NCBI GenBank assembly: GCA_963711065.1 | Contig: CAVQCO010000007.1 | Span: 620,001 to 684,000 of the forward strand | Length of the DNA: 64,000 bases | Direction of reading: 5' to 3' | Source of the DNA: Bog-473 sp963711065 | GTDB taxonomy: Bacteria; Actinomycetota; Acidimicrobiia; Acidimicrobiales; RAAP-2 | The notes under the pieces: generated by a model | Database searches by the model: none | Told to the model about the DNA's origin: nothing | Seen by the model: only the letters and a program-made list of their open reading frames with translations | In this document: piece by piece, positions 36,349 to 45,586 of the stretch | How the letters are laid out: each line of letters opens with the position of its first letter | Numbering within the stretch: position 1 is the stretch's first letter | Program-made: the position numbers and the translations under genes

Positions 36349-37727
36349 CCGGGACCATCGGGCGCTCGCCCGGCGTGCCCGCGGCGCCGGCGGCGAGCAT
36401 GGCCGACTGCGTCTTGGCGCCCTCGTCCGAAATGCGCAGCAGCAGGGCGATGAGGACGTAATTGGCCAGCAGCGACGAGCCGCCGTACGCGACGAAGGGG
36501 AGCGTGATCCCGGTGAAGGGGAGCAGCCGCACGACGCCGGCCATGATGAAGAACGCCTGGAAGCCGATGATGAGCGTCAGTCCCGTCGCCAGGAGCCGCG
36601 AGAAGTCCGAGCGCGCCGCCTGCGCCACCCGGAACCCGGCACCGATGAGCAGGATGAAGGCGACCACGATGGCCACCGAGCCCACGAGGCCCATCTCGGT
36701 GCCGATGGCGGCGAAGATCATGTCGGTCGTGAGGTAGGGGATGTTGCCGGCCTGCAGGTCGTAGCCGAGCCCGGTGCCCCCCACGCCGCCCGTACCGAAC
36801 CCGTACCAGCCCAGGCGTAGCTGCGCGCCCCCCAGGTTGGGGTTGGTCGTCGTGGCCCACGGGTTCAGCCATTCCTCGACGCGGGTGTGCACCTGCCCGA
36901 AGTAGCGCGCCGAGATGTAGGCCCCGCCCGCGAAGAGCAACGCGCCGAAGAGCAGGTAGCCGAACCGCCCCGTCGTGATCCACAGCATCGCGATGAAGAG
37001 GGTGAACAGCAGGGCCGCGAACCCGATGTCACCCTCGAGCCCGATCACCGCCATGGCGGCGCCCCACGCCACGAGCAGGGGGATGAGCGGCCGCGGGTCG
37101 AGGATGAGCCGGTTCCCCAGGCGGGCCGTCGGGATGGAGAGCATCTCCTTGTTCTCGGCGAAGTAGGAGGCGAAGAAGATGCACAGGAGGAGCTTGGAGA
37201 ACTCGATCGGCTGGAATTCCAGGCCCCCGAAGTGGATCCACAGCCGGGCGCCGTTGATGGGGCTGAAGAACAGAGGGGCCACCAGCAGGATGCCGGCCAG
37301 CAGCAGGAGGAGGTAGCGGTAGCGCTCCAGGTCCCGGGTGAACTGGACCACCAGCAGCGTCAGGACGTAGAGCACCACGCCCAGGGCCGCCCAGGCCGCC
37401 TGCTCGCGGGCGTGCGCCGGGTTCCAGCGCGCGATGACCACGTACCCGATGCCGTTGAGCAGCGCCGCCAGCGGGAGGATCACGGCGTTGGCGTCCGGGA
37501 CGAGCCAGCGGTTGGTCATGTGGGCCAGCAGCGCCAGCCCGAGCACGACGCCGAGGAACGGCCCGAAGTCGGCCGGGATCTTCGACTTCGCCCCCAATTC
37601 GGCGATCACGTAGAGCGCGACGACCAGTCCCGAGCCGTAGAGCAGCAGCCCCAATTCGGTGCGCCGCCTGGGCTTTGGGCCCGAAGACGTAGCGCGGGAA
37701 CGGCGTGCGACGGGCGCGTGACGGCAC
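36341..37727 (-). CDS. SEDS-family FtsW/RodA protein, probable N-terminal frameshift
   Basis: Polytopic SEDS glycosyltransferase of about 461 residues, longer than the rodA paralogue at 24.9 kb. Core signatures: HFGGLEFQPIEFSKLLL, EGDIGFAALLFTLFIAML, GFGTGGVGGTGLGYDLQ and TGITLPFVAYGGSSLLANY. The open frame can start at ATG 37768. But GTG 37727 has TACGAT exactly six bases upstream and opens a high-GC3 frame (PSRARRTPFPRYVFGPK). That frame joins the main frame at RRRTELGLLL if one A is removed from the triplet run at 37674-37676. I therefore prefer GTG 37727 with an indel. FtsW versus a second RodA cannot be decided without a neighbouring PBP. Confidence 0.82.
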
Positions 37728-37733
37728 GGGCGA

Positions 37734-37739
37734 ATCGTA
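37734..37739 (-). promoter_or_regulatory. -10 box of the ftsW-like gene
   Basis: TACGAT on the minus strand, six bases before GTG 37727. Confidence 0.5.
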
Positions 37740-37750
37740 GTGGTGGGGGG

Positions 37751-37756
37751 TAGGAT
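37751..37756 (+). promoter_or_regulatory. -10 box of ppk
   Basis: TAGGAT, five bases before GTG 37762. It is back to back with the ftsW -10, only 11 bp away, so the two promoters cannot be occupied fully independently. Confidence 0.5.
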
Positions 37757-37761
37757 CGAGG

Positions 37762-40077
37762 GTGACATCCCCGCTTCCCGCGACCGGTGTCGTCCCCGCC
37801 GCCATGACCCAGACCCAGCCTCAGCACCAACCCCAGGCGCAGCCCGAACCGTCGGCAGAGGCCCAGCCGGGGCCGCCCGGAGAGGCGCCCGCGCACGGCG
37901 GCGCGGCGGTCGCCGGGGTGGAGCGCCCGTCGCCGCCGACGTACCAGCAGATCGAGGCCTTCGGGTACCAGCGCTTCACCAACCGGGAGCAGTCGAGGCT
38001 CGACTTCGGGTCGCGGCTCCTGGACCTGGCCGAGGACGACGGGGTGCCGCTGCTCGAGCGGGCGAAGTTCCTCGCCATCTTCTCCGAGCTGCTCGACGAG
38101 TTCTACCAGATCCGGGTCGCCGCGCTGGAGGACCAGGTCGCCGCGGGGGTCCGCACCCGTTCGGTGGACGGGCTCCGCCCCGGGGAGCAGCTCACGATGA
38201 TCCGCGGCCGGGTCGAGGAGCTCGTGCGCCGCCAGGACCACATCTTCTTGGACCTGATCGTCCCGGCCCTCGCCGACGCCGGCATCCGCCTCTCGGGTTG
38301 GTCCAGCCTCGATGACGGCGACCGGGCCCACCTCGTCGAGGTCTTCCAGCGCCAGATCTACCCGGTCCTCACGCCCCTGGCCGTCGACCCGGGCCACCCC
38401 TTCCCCTACATCTCGAACCTGTCGCTCAACCTGGTGGTCGAGGTGCAGGACCCGTCCTCGGGGGAGGGGCGCATCGCCCGGGTCAAGGTCCCGCCGACGC
38501 TGCCGCGCTTCGTGGTCATGCCCGACGGCGAGCGCTTCGTGCCGCTCGAGCAGGTCATCTCGGCCCACCTCGGGTCGCTGTTCCCCGGGATGACGATCGG
38601 GCACCACCACGCCTTCCGGGTGACCCGCAACGCAGACCTCGCCCTCGAGGAGGACGAGGCGGACGACCTCCTCGTCGCCATCGAGATGGAGCTGCGCCGG
38701 CGCCGCTTCGGCAAGGCGCTCCGGCTCGAGATCGAGGCCGACACGGGGCAGGACCTGGCGGACCTCCTCGCCACCGAGCTCGAGGTGGGCGCCGACGGCG
38801 TCTTCCGGGTGAGCGCACCGCTCGACCTCAGCGGGCTGTGGGGGGTCTACGCCCTGGACCGGCCGGACCTCCACGGTGAGACGTGGACGCCGATGACCCC
38901 GCCCCGCCTGGCCACGGTGGCACACGAGCCCGCCGAGCTCTTCGCGTTGCTGCGCGAGCGCGACGTGCTCGTGCACCATCCCTACGACTCGTTCGCCACT
39001 TCGGTCGAGGCCTTCGTCGCGCAGGCGGCCGAGGACCCGGCCGTGCTCGGGATCAAGCAGACGCTGTACCGCACCGGTGGCGACAGCCCCATCGTCAACT
39101 CGCTGATCCGGGCGGCGGAGAACGGGAAGCAGGTCGCCGCCATCGTCGAGCTCAAGGCGCGCTTCGACGAGGAGGCCAACATCGGTTGGGCCCGGGCGCT
39201 CGAAGAAGTGGGCGTGCACGTCGTCTACGGCATCGTCGGGCTGAAGACGCACTCGAAGACCGCGCTGGTGTTGCGCCGCGAGGAGGACGGCGTCCGCCCC
39301 TACTGCCACGTCGGCACCGGCAACTACAACTCGAAGACGGCCCGCATCTACGAGGACATCGGGCTGCTCACATCCGATCCCGAGATCGGCGCGGACGTCG
39401 GCGAGCTGTTCAACTACCTGACGGGGTTCTCGCGCCACGCCGACTACCGGCAGATCCTCGTGTCGCCGGTCACGGTGCGCAAGCGGATCATGGCGATGAT
39501 CGAGGAGCAGGCCGACGCCGGCCCGGCCGGCCGCATCGTGATGAAGCTGAACGGCCTCACCGACGCCTCCATGATCGACGCGCTCTACCGAGCCTCGGGG
39601 GCGGGCGTGGAGATCGACCTGGCCGTGCGCGGCCTGTGCCGGCTGCGCCCCGGCATCCCCGAGCTGTCCGAGCGCATCCGGGTCCGCTCCATCGTGGGCA
39701 GCTTCCTCGAGCACTCGAGGATCTACCGCTTCGGCGGCGCCCCCGTCGATCCGGCGGCCGGCCCCGGTCTGCCGCTCAAGATCTACATCGGGTCGGCGGA
39801 CCTCATGGGGCGCAACCTCGACCGCAGGGTCGAGGTGGTCGTCCCGGTGCACGACCCCGAGCTGCAGGCCCGGCTCTTCGAGGTGCTGGACCTGGTGTTC
39901 GCGGACGAGACCAACGCGTGGGAGCTCGGGCCGGACCGGCGCTGGCGCAGGGTGCCCAACCGCCATGGCGTGAGCTCGCAGGAGCGGCTGAAGGAGCTGG
40001 CGCGGGAGCGGGCCCGCCGCCGCCTCGACTCGGACCTCCGCGTGGGAGAGGGCGACGAGGCCAAGTCACCGGCCTAG
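37762..40077 (+). CDS. ppk: Polyphosphate kinase 1
   Basis: PPK1, 771 residues, polymerises ATP gamma-phosphates into polyphosphate. Domain order is the N-terminal helical domain after a Gln/Pro-rich leader (about 1-55), head domain, and two C-terminal phospholipase-D-like domains. The autophosphorylated His is in VGLKTHSKTALVLRR, preceded by KQTLYRTGGDSPI. The second conserved region is DLMGRNLDRRVEVVVPV. GTG 37762 is set by the -10 box. A later ATG (37804) would lose only the low-complexity leader. Confidence 0.95.
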   Translation: MTSPLPATGVVPAAMTQTQPQHQPQAQPEPSAEAQPGPPGEAPAHGGAAVAGVERPSPPTYQQIEAFGYQRFTNREQSRLDFGSRLLDLAEDDGVPLLERAKFLAIFSELLDEFYQIRVAALEDQVAAGVRTRSVDGLRPGEQLTMIRGRVEELVRRQDHIFLDLIVPALADAGIRLSGWSSLDDGDRAHLVEVFQRQIYPVLTPLAVDPGHPFPYISNLSLNLVVEVQDPSSGEGRIARVKVPPTLPRFVVMPDGERFVPLEQVISAHLGSLFPGMTIGHHHAFRVTRNADLALEEDEADDLLVAIEMELRRRRFGKALRLEIEADTGQDLADLLATELEVGADGVFRVSAPLDLSGLWGVYALDRPDLHGETWTPMTPPRLATVAHEPAELFALLRERDVLVHHPYDSFATSVEAFVAQAAEDPAVLGIKQTLYRTGGDSPIVNSLIRAAENGKQVAAIVELKARFDEEANIGWARALEEVGVHVVYGIVGLKTHSKTALVLRREEDGVRPYCHVGTGNYNSKTARIYEDIGLLTSDPEIGADVGELFNYLTGFSRHADYRQILVSPVTVRKRIMAMIEEQADAGPAGRIVMKLNGLTDASMIDALYRASGAGVEIDLAVRGLCRLRPGIPELSERIRVRSIVGSFLEHSRIYRFGGAPVDPAAGPGLPLKIYIGSADLMGRNLDRRVEVVVPVHDPELQARLFEVLDLVFADETNAWELGPDRRWRRVPNRHGVSSQERLKELARERARRRLDSDLRVGEGDEAKSPA

Positions 40078-40131
40078 CCACGCCCGCGGACGACCCTGGG
40101 CCAATGCCGCATCGTCCCCTCCGACCGCCGG

Positions 40132-40137
40132 TACCAT
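40132..40137 (+). promoter_or_regulatory. -10 box of the GT87 gene
   Basis: TACCAT, eight bases before ATG 40146. Confidence 0.45.
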
Positions 40138-40145
40138 CCTCGACT

Positions 40146-41376
40146 ATGGCGAGTGACCCCGTGGCTCTGCGCATGCGCGCCATCTCGTCGAGCCGCGGCT
40201 GGGCCTGGCCGGTTGCCTCGGGCGCGGTGGCGGTGGTGGGGGCGACGATCCTCGCCGCGCTCCACCAGCAGATCGACCTCAGCACGTACCTGCTCGGCGG
40301 CGCGCACGCGGCGGGGAACGACCTCTTCACGGTCACGCTGCCGACGGACCACCTCGGCTTCACCTACCCGCCGTTCTCCGCCCTCCTCTTCGCACCGTTC
40401 GCGCAGCTCCCGCTCCGGGCCTGCGAGGTCGCCTTCTCGCTGCTGAACCTCGCCGCCGTCTTCGCACTGATCGCCGTCAGCCTGCGTGCCGTGTGCGCGG
40501 CGCTGGACCGGCGGACCATCCTGTGGTGGGCCCTCGCCCTCGTGCTGCCGGTGGTGGCGTTGGACCCGGTGCGCCAGACTTTCCTGCTCGGCCAGGTCAA
40601 CATCATCCTCGCCCTGCTCGTGGTGGCGGACATGACGCTGGACCTGCCGCTCCCGCGGGGGATCCTGGTCGGGTTGGCGGCGGCCATCAAGGTGACGCCC
40701 GCCATTCTGATCCCGTACCTCTTCCTGACCCGGCAGGGCCGTGCCGGCACGCGGGCCGTCGCGTCGTTCCTCGCCGCCGCGCTCCTGGCGGCGGCGGTCA
40801 ACGCCTCGACCTCGTGGGAGTACTGGACGCACTACATCCGGGACCCGCAGCGGGCCGGCATGCTCTCGTGGATCGGGAACCAGGGCATGCTCGGCGCGAT
40901 CGAGCGCATGTTGGGCCGCACCGTGACCACGCCGACGACCTTCCTGATCGTCCTGACCGTCGCCTGCGTCGGCCTGGCGGTGGCGGTGGGGGCGTACCGC
41001 CGCTCGTCGCCGGTCCTGGGGCTCCTGGTCGTCGAGGCCACCGAGTCGCTGGCCAGCCCGGTGTCGTGGTCGCACCACTTCATCTGGGTGATCCTGCTCG
41101 TGGCCTGGCTGGCGCTGGCGGCGGACCGCCCCCGCTACGGCGAGTGGTACGCGTTGGCCGTCGCGGCGTTGTTCTGGGCCGCGCCCGACGTGGTGGGTCC
41201 CGCACGGGCCGGGTGTCGTGTTCGCCGGGCGGGGCTGGCTCATCCCGGTCTCCGATGCCGACGTCCTGCTCTTCATCGCACTGGTCGTGGGCGCCGGGGT
41301 CCGGGTCTGGCGGGCGCCGGTGGCGCGCCCGCTCCTCGGGCGGCGGACGATGGCGGCCACGGGCGCGGGCAGCTGA
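40146..41376 (+). CDS. GT87-family polyprenyl-sugar glycosyltransferase, frameshifted
   Basis: Polytopic membrane protein of about 409 residues after repair, resembling GT-C family 87 (DUF2029) mannosyltransferases. It has some nine hydrophobic segments, the family's extracytoplasmic loop FTYPPFSALLFAPFAQLP, QVNIILALLVVADM and SPVSWSHHFIW. It probably adds sugars to cell-envelope glycans using a polyprenyl-phosphate donor. The frame changes near 41212 (extra base in GCCGGGTGTCGTG); the repaired end reads FAGRGWLIPVSDADVLLFIALVVG. A dolichol-P-mannose-type synthase lies 4 kb downstream and could supply the donor. Confidence 0.8.
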
Positions 41377-41384
41377 CGTTCAGC
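41372..41384. other. Inverted repeat spanning two convergent stop codons
   Basis: GCTGA-CGT-TCAGC: the left arm holds the GT87 stop and the right arm the methyltransferase stop. The stem is only 5 bp with no U-run, so it is noted as structure rather than a proven terminator. Confidence 0.3.
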
Positions 41385-42181
41385 GCGCCGGACCCGGCTC
41401 GCAGACCAGCGCCAGCATGCGCGCGCTGCGGTCGACCCGGCTCGCCGCCGCCGACTCTGCCTGCGCGACGCGCCAGCCCGTGACGACCATGAGCTTCTCG
41501 GGGTCCCCGGGGCGGAGCACGTGCTGCGGAGGGTCGCCCACGAACCGGCGGAGCGCGCCGATCCCGGCGTCGAGGGCGAGCAGGGTGGAGCCGGGCTCGG
41601 GCGCGACCCGAAAGGTGGCGAGCAGCACGCTCCCCGCCGGTGCCCGGGTGCGCAGCGCCTGGCACACCGACGCCGTCGCCTCCAGGCCGAGCGAGCCGAA
41701 GAGGTCCTCGCAGACGAAGAGCGACGGGGCCGCGGCATCGTGCCCGGCGGCATCGAGCGCGGCCCCGAGGTCCTCCGTGCCGAGGTCGACCGCCACGTAG
41801 GTGACGCCGGCCTGCCGGATGCCGAGCGCGTCCAGGCGCCGCCGCTTGTCGGCCTGCGTCGACGGCAGGTCCACCTCGAACCAGCGGACTGCCCCGCCGC
41901 CGAAGCGCAGCGCCCGTCCGTCGTAGCCGGCCCCGAGCAGCAACACCTGCGCGGTTCCCCGCCCGATGGCTCGGGCCACCTCCGCGTCGACCACTCGGGT
42001 GCGCAGCGCGACCCGCGGCGGGACGGCCGGCGGGCGCCGCGAAGATGCCGCCGACGTCGCGGTAGAGGCGCCGCTCGGCCTCGACGTCGGCACCGGGTGT
42101 CGAGGGCCGGGTGCGCGCGAGACGGGCCCGGTGTGCCGCGAGACGGCGCGCGGTGAGCGTCGGCGGTCGCGGGCGCCTCAC
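41380..42181 (-). CDS. SAM-dependent methyltransferase (Ppm1/TIGR00027-like), frameshifted
   Basis: About 266 residues after repair. The N-terminal half-frame from GTG 42181 reads RLAAHRARLARTRPSTPGAD and RRLYRDVGGIFAAP. The main frame has VALRTRVVDAEVARAIGRG, QVLLLGAGYDGRALRFGGG (SAM site) and VRWFEVDLPSTQADKRRRL. These are hallmarks of the leucine-carboxyl-methyltransferase-like class I family common in actinobacteria, substrates unknown. The frames join if one base is removed near 42028. It lies 10 bp downstream of the LPG-synthase-like gene, probably an operon. Confidence 0.8.
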
Positions 42182-42191
42182 GAGAACCGGG

Positions 42192-43281
42192 TCAGGGTGT
42201 GATCGCCTTGGCGGTCGCGGTCCCCGGCCGCCGCAGCCGCAGCGACAGGTAGGACGCGCCGCCGAAGGGGATGGGCAACCAGAAGTTGACGAGGCGCCAG
42301 CTGAGGACGCCCGCCGCGGCCACGCCGCCGGGGACCCCGAAGCCCTTCAACACGGCCACGATCGTCAGCTCGATCACGCCGAGGCCGCTCGGGGTCACCG
42401 GGATGACGGCGAGGATGTTGGCCAGCCCGTACGCCACCAGCACGTCGATCGGCGAGATGTGGGCGCCGAAGGCCAGCAGGAAGACCCACAGGGAGGCGGC
42501 GTCGAGCAGCCAGTTGGCCGCCGCCCAGATGCTCGCCCTCGTCAGCAGCTCCGAGCTCGAGGCGAGGATCTTCATGCGGTCCGCCACCTTCTGGACCAGC
42601 GACGTCACCGTCTCCGCCTTCACGAAGGGGAGCCGGCCGGCCACCTTTTGGATGAAGACGGCGGCCTGCTTCTCGCCCCGGGTCAGCAGGAAGACGACGG
42701 CGGCGAAGACGGCCAGCAAGAGGACGCCCAGGATGGCGGCGAAGCCGTAGAGCGGGTTGTAGCCCTGCAGCGGGATGGAGATCAGGAGCGACAGCCAGAA
42801 GATGAGGTTCAGCACCACGCGCCGAACCGATGCCCTGGGTGGCCAGGCCGAAGGCGGCGGTGCTGCCCGAGACACCCGAGTCGGTCAGGAGGCGGTAGCT
42901 GGCGGCCGTGCCCGGCACCGTCCCACCCGGGAGCACGTGGCTGACCGCAAGGGCCCACATGTTGATGCGGAAGATGCGGAAGCGGTCGGGCGCACCGGGC
43001 GACAGGACCGTGTGGGTCAGCTCGGCGTACGCCACCAGGGCGGCCACCTCGAGCAGCGCGCCGAGGATCAGCCAGAGGAAGTTGAGGTGGCTCAGCTGCT
43101 GGAACTCCCGGCGGGCGCTGGCCAGCTCGGGCAGCAGGATGTACTCGCCCACGAAGAAGAGGAAGAGGACCATCAGCGTGATCTTCACGTTGCGGGGGAG
43201 CCACCGCCGCCTGACCCTCGGCGGCGGGGCCGGGGGTTGATCCTCGGGCTCCCCCTGCTCGACCGGGTCCATCACGTTCAT
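42192..43281 (-). CDS. Lysylphosphatidylglycerol-synthase-like membrane protein (UPF0104), frameshifted
   Basis: About 362 residues after repair, an integral membrane protein of the UPF0104/LPG synthase TM family (about eight helices). Visible: NVKITLMVLFLFFVGEYILLP, VSHVLPGGTVPGTAASYRLL, and in the second frame VIPVTPSGLGVIELTIVAVL. It lacks the C-terminal aminoacyl-transfer domain of MprF, so a flippase-like role is more likely than lipid lysylation. The frame changes near 42820, where one extra C separates GIGSA from VVLNLIFWLSLL. Divergent from the AI-2E-type gene. Confidence 0.82.
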
Positions 43282-43343
43282 GCTTGCACGTCCGTAGCGC
43301 GACCAACCGCCTCTTCGGACGTCAAAGCTGCCAAGCTGGTCCC

Positions 43344-44519
43344 ATGGCCGCTGAGCCTCCCGACACGTGGCGGTCCAAGCTCTCGGGCAGCGCGGATCGC
43401 CGGGGGATCCCGCTCGCCACCATCGTGGTGACGGTGTCGGTGGTCATCGTGCTGCTCGACCTCAACGCGGCAGTCATCCTCGGCCTCTGGGCTCTGCGCA
43501 CCATCGTGGTCTACATCATCATCGCGTTCTTCATCACGCTCCTGATGACGCCGGCGACACGGTTCCTGCGCGCCCGCGGACTGACCCACGGTGGGGCCAC
43601 GCTCACCGTGTTCCTGGTGGGTGCGCTGGTGCTCGGCGGCCTGGTCTACCTGTTCACCGAGCCGCTGGTGACGGCGGCGGTGCACTTCGGCAAGCAGGTG
43701 CCGACGCTGGTCGCGGAGGCCAAGAAGGGCCATGGCCCGCTGGGCAGACTGGTGTTCCGCCTCCACCTGCAGAAGTACCTCTCGGAGGGGTCGTCCAAGA
43801 TCGCCTCCCAGATCACCAAGGTGCTCAAGCCGGCCACCGCGTTCTCCGTCGGCGCCGCCGCGGTGTCGACGCTCGTGGCGGTCGTGACGATCGCCATCCT
43901 CACCTTCTTCTCCATGCTCGAGGCCCCGCGTCTGTGGTCCGGCTTCCTGAGCCTCTTCCAGCCCACGACGGCCGACCGGCTGCGCCGGGTGGTCGACGAC
44001 ACGATCCGCTCCGTGACCGGGTACATGCTCGGGAACGGCGCCACCTCCGTCATCGCCGGGGTCATCTCGGGGACCACGCTGGCCATCCTCGGCGTGCCGT
44101 TCGCGTTCCTCCTGGGGGTCTTCGTGGCCCTGGTCGACCTGCTGCCCCTGGTGGGAGGGCTGCTGGCCGGTGTGCCGGTCGTGGTCATCGCGGCCATCCA
44201 CTCGGTGCAGGCGGGGATCGTCATGTTGATCGTGTTCCTCGTCTACCAGCAGATCGAGAACCACGTCCTCAACCCGATCATCATGAGCAAGACGGTGCAG
44301 CTGAACCCGTTCTGGGTGCTGATCGCCGTCCTCGTGGGTGCGACGCTGGGCGGCCGGGTGGCCGGCGGGTTGGGGGCGTTCGTCGGCGCCCTGGTGGGCA
44401 TCCCCTTCGGCGGGGCGATCCAGGTGATCGTGCGCGAGCTGCGCCGGGGCCCCGACGCGGTGGTCGACGAGTCGGAGCTGCACGGGCCGCTCACGCCGGC
44501 GGAGCCGACCGACATCTGA
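43344..44519 (+). CDS. AI-2E transporter-family (UPF0118) permease
   Basis: 391-residue membrane protein with about eight helices. Family signatures include IIIAFFITLLMTPATRFL, the amphipathic mid region, and LGVPFAFLLGVFVALVDLLPLVGG followed by YQQIENHVLNPIIMSKTV. Members are annotated as autoinducer-2 exporters or Na+/H+ antiporters, so the substrate here is unknown. ATG 43344 follows a degenerate CAAGCT six bases upstream. The frame is open further 5', into the divergent gene's start region. Confidence 0.88.
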   Translation: MAAEPPDTWRSKLSGSADRRGIPLATIVVTVSVVIVLLDLNAAVILGLWALRTIVVYIIIAFFITLLMTPATRFLRARGLTHGGATLTVFLVGALVLGGLVYLFTEPLVTAAVHFGKQVPTLVAEAKKGHGPLGRLVFRLHLQKYLSEGSSKIASQITKVLKPATAFSVGAAAVSTLVAVVTIAILTFFSMLEAPRLWSGFLSLFQPTTADRLRRVVDDTIRSVTGYMLGNGATSVIAGVISGTTLAILGVPFAFLLGVFVALVDLLPLVGGLLAGVPVVVIAAIHSVQAGIVMLIVFLVYQQIENHVLNPIIMSKTVQLNPFWVLIAVLVGATLGGRVAGGLGAFVGALVGIPFGGAIQVIVRELRRGPDAVVDESELHGPLTPAEPTDI

Positions 44520-44677
44520 GCCCCGCCGGCGTGCGCAACGGCGGTGGGCGAGCAGGATCCTACCGGCGGCGCCGGCGGCGAGAACCATGCCTGTCGTCTG
44601 CGAAGTCCCAGGCCACGGGCGGAACCCGGGCCGACCGCCGGACCGGGTGGCGCCGGAGCCGGGGCGGCGCCACCCCC

Positions 44678-44683
44678 TAGAAT
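44678..44683 (+). promoter_or_regulatory. -10 box of the GT2 synthase gene
   Basis: TAGAAT, exactly six bases before ATG 44690, with no Shine-Dalgarno. Confidence 0.55.
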
Positions 44684-44689
44684 GCCTGC

Positions 44690-45562
44690 ATGCGACCGCT
44701 GGTGGTCATCCCGACGTACAACGAGTCGGAGAACATCGAGCGGATGCTCCGGCGCATCCGGGAGTGCCTCCCCGTAGCCGGCGTGCTGGTGGTCGACGAC
44801 GGCAGCCCGGACGGGACGGCCGAGCTGGTGCAGAAGGTCGCCACCGAGCTGCCCGACGTGCACCTGCTGGCCCGCACCGCCAAGTCCGGGCTGGGGAGCG
44901 CGTACCGGGCCGGCTTCGCGTGGGGCCTCGAGCGCGGCTACGACGCCTTCGTCGAGATCGACGCCGACTTCTCGCACGACCCCGCGGCGCTGCCCTCCCT
45001 GGTGGCGCCGCTCGAGGAGGGTTTCGACGTCTCCATCGGCTCGCGCTACGTCGAGGGGGGCTCCATCCCGAACTGGGCCTGGCACCGCCACCTCCTGTCG
45101 CGGGGCGGCAACCTCTACGCGTCCGTGGTCCTCGGGCTCGGCGTGGCCGATTCGACGGCGGGGTACCGGGCCTACTCGGCCGGCATCTTGCGCCGGCTCG
45201 ACCTGGACCGGATCCGGGCCGAGGGGTACGGCTTCCAGATCGAGATGACCTACCGCGCCAAGCAGCACGGCGCCGCCGTCACCGAGGTGCCGATCAGCTT
45301 CGTCGACCGCGAAGCCGGCGAGTCCAAGATGTCGTCGTTCATCGTGGTCGAGGCGCTGGCGCTCGTGACCTGGTGGGGCCTGGGCCGGCTCGTCCGGGGT
45401 GCCCTCCGGGTCGGGCGCGGGGCGGACCGCACCGGCACCCAGGGCCCGGGCGGGCACGGGCCCACCGCCACGGCCGAACAGCCCGGCACGAGCGGCACCG
45501 CCCCCGGCGGCGACATGTCCCACACCTACAGCGCGGCCGAGGACCCCGTCGGCTCGCCGTGA
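44690..45562 (+). CDS. Polyprenol-phosphate mannose synthase (DPM1-like GT2)
   Basis: GT2 glycosyltransferase of 290 residues. The GT-A fold is clear: VIPTYNESENIERML, VVDDGSPDGTAELV, FVEIDADFSHDPAAL (metal-binding DxD) and SRYVEGGSIPNWAWHR, followed by STAGYRAYS. It is the soluble DPM1/Ppm1-catalytic type and makes a polyprenyl-P-sugar for GT-C enzymes such as the GT87 protein at 40.1 kb. The C-terminal ~60 residues are a Gly/Thr/Pro-rich extension. It is 24 bp upstream of the response regulator. Confidence 0.9.
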   Translation: MRPLVVIPTYNESENIERMLRRIRECLPVAGVLVVDDGSPDGTAELVQKVATELPDVHLLARTAKSGLGSAYRAGFAWGLERGYDAFVEIDADFSHDPAALPSLVAPLEEGFDVSIGSRYVEGGSIPNWAWHRHLLSRGGNLYASVVLGLGVADSTAGYRAYSAGILRRLDLDRIRAEGYGFQIEMTYRAKQHGAAVTEVPISFVDREAGESKMSSFIVVEALALVTWWGLGRLVRGALRVGRGADRTGTQGPGGHGPTATAEQPGTSGTAPGGDMSHTYSAAEDPVGSP

Positions 45563-45586
45563 GCGTGTGCGCCGGGACGTGGTGAC

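Noticed and set aside
33276..36983. 1235-codon open frame on the minus strand covering the alkyl sulfatase and aquaporin region
   Set aside because: It is in another frame of the real genes, Arg/His/Gly/Pro-rich, with no domain. High-GC DNA lacks stops in such frames.
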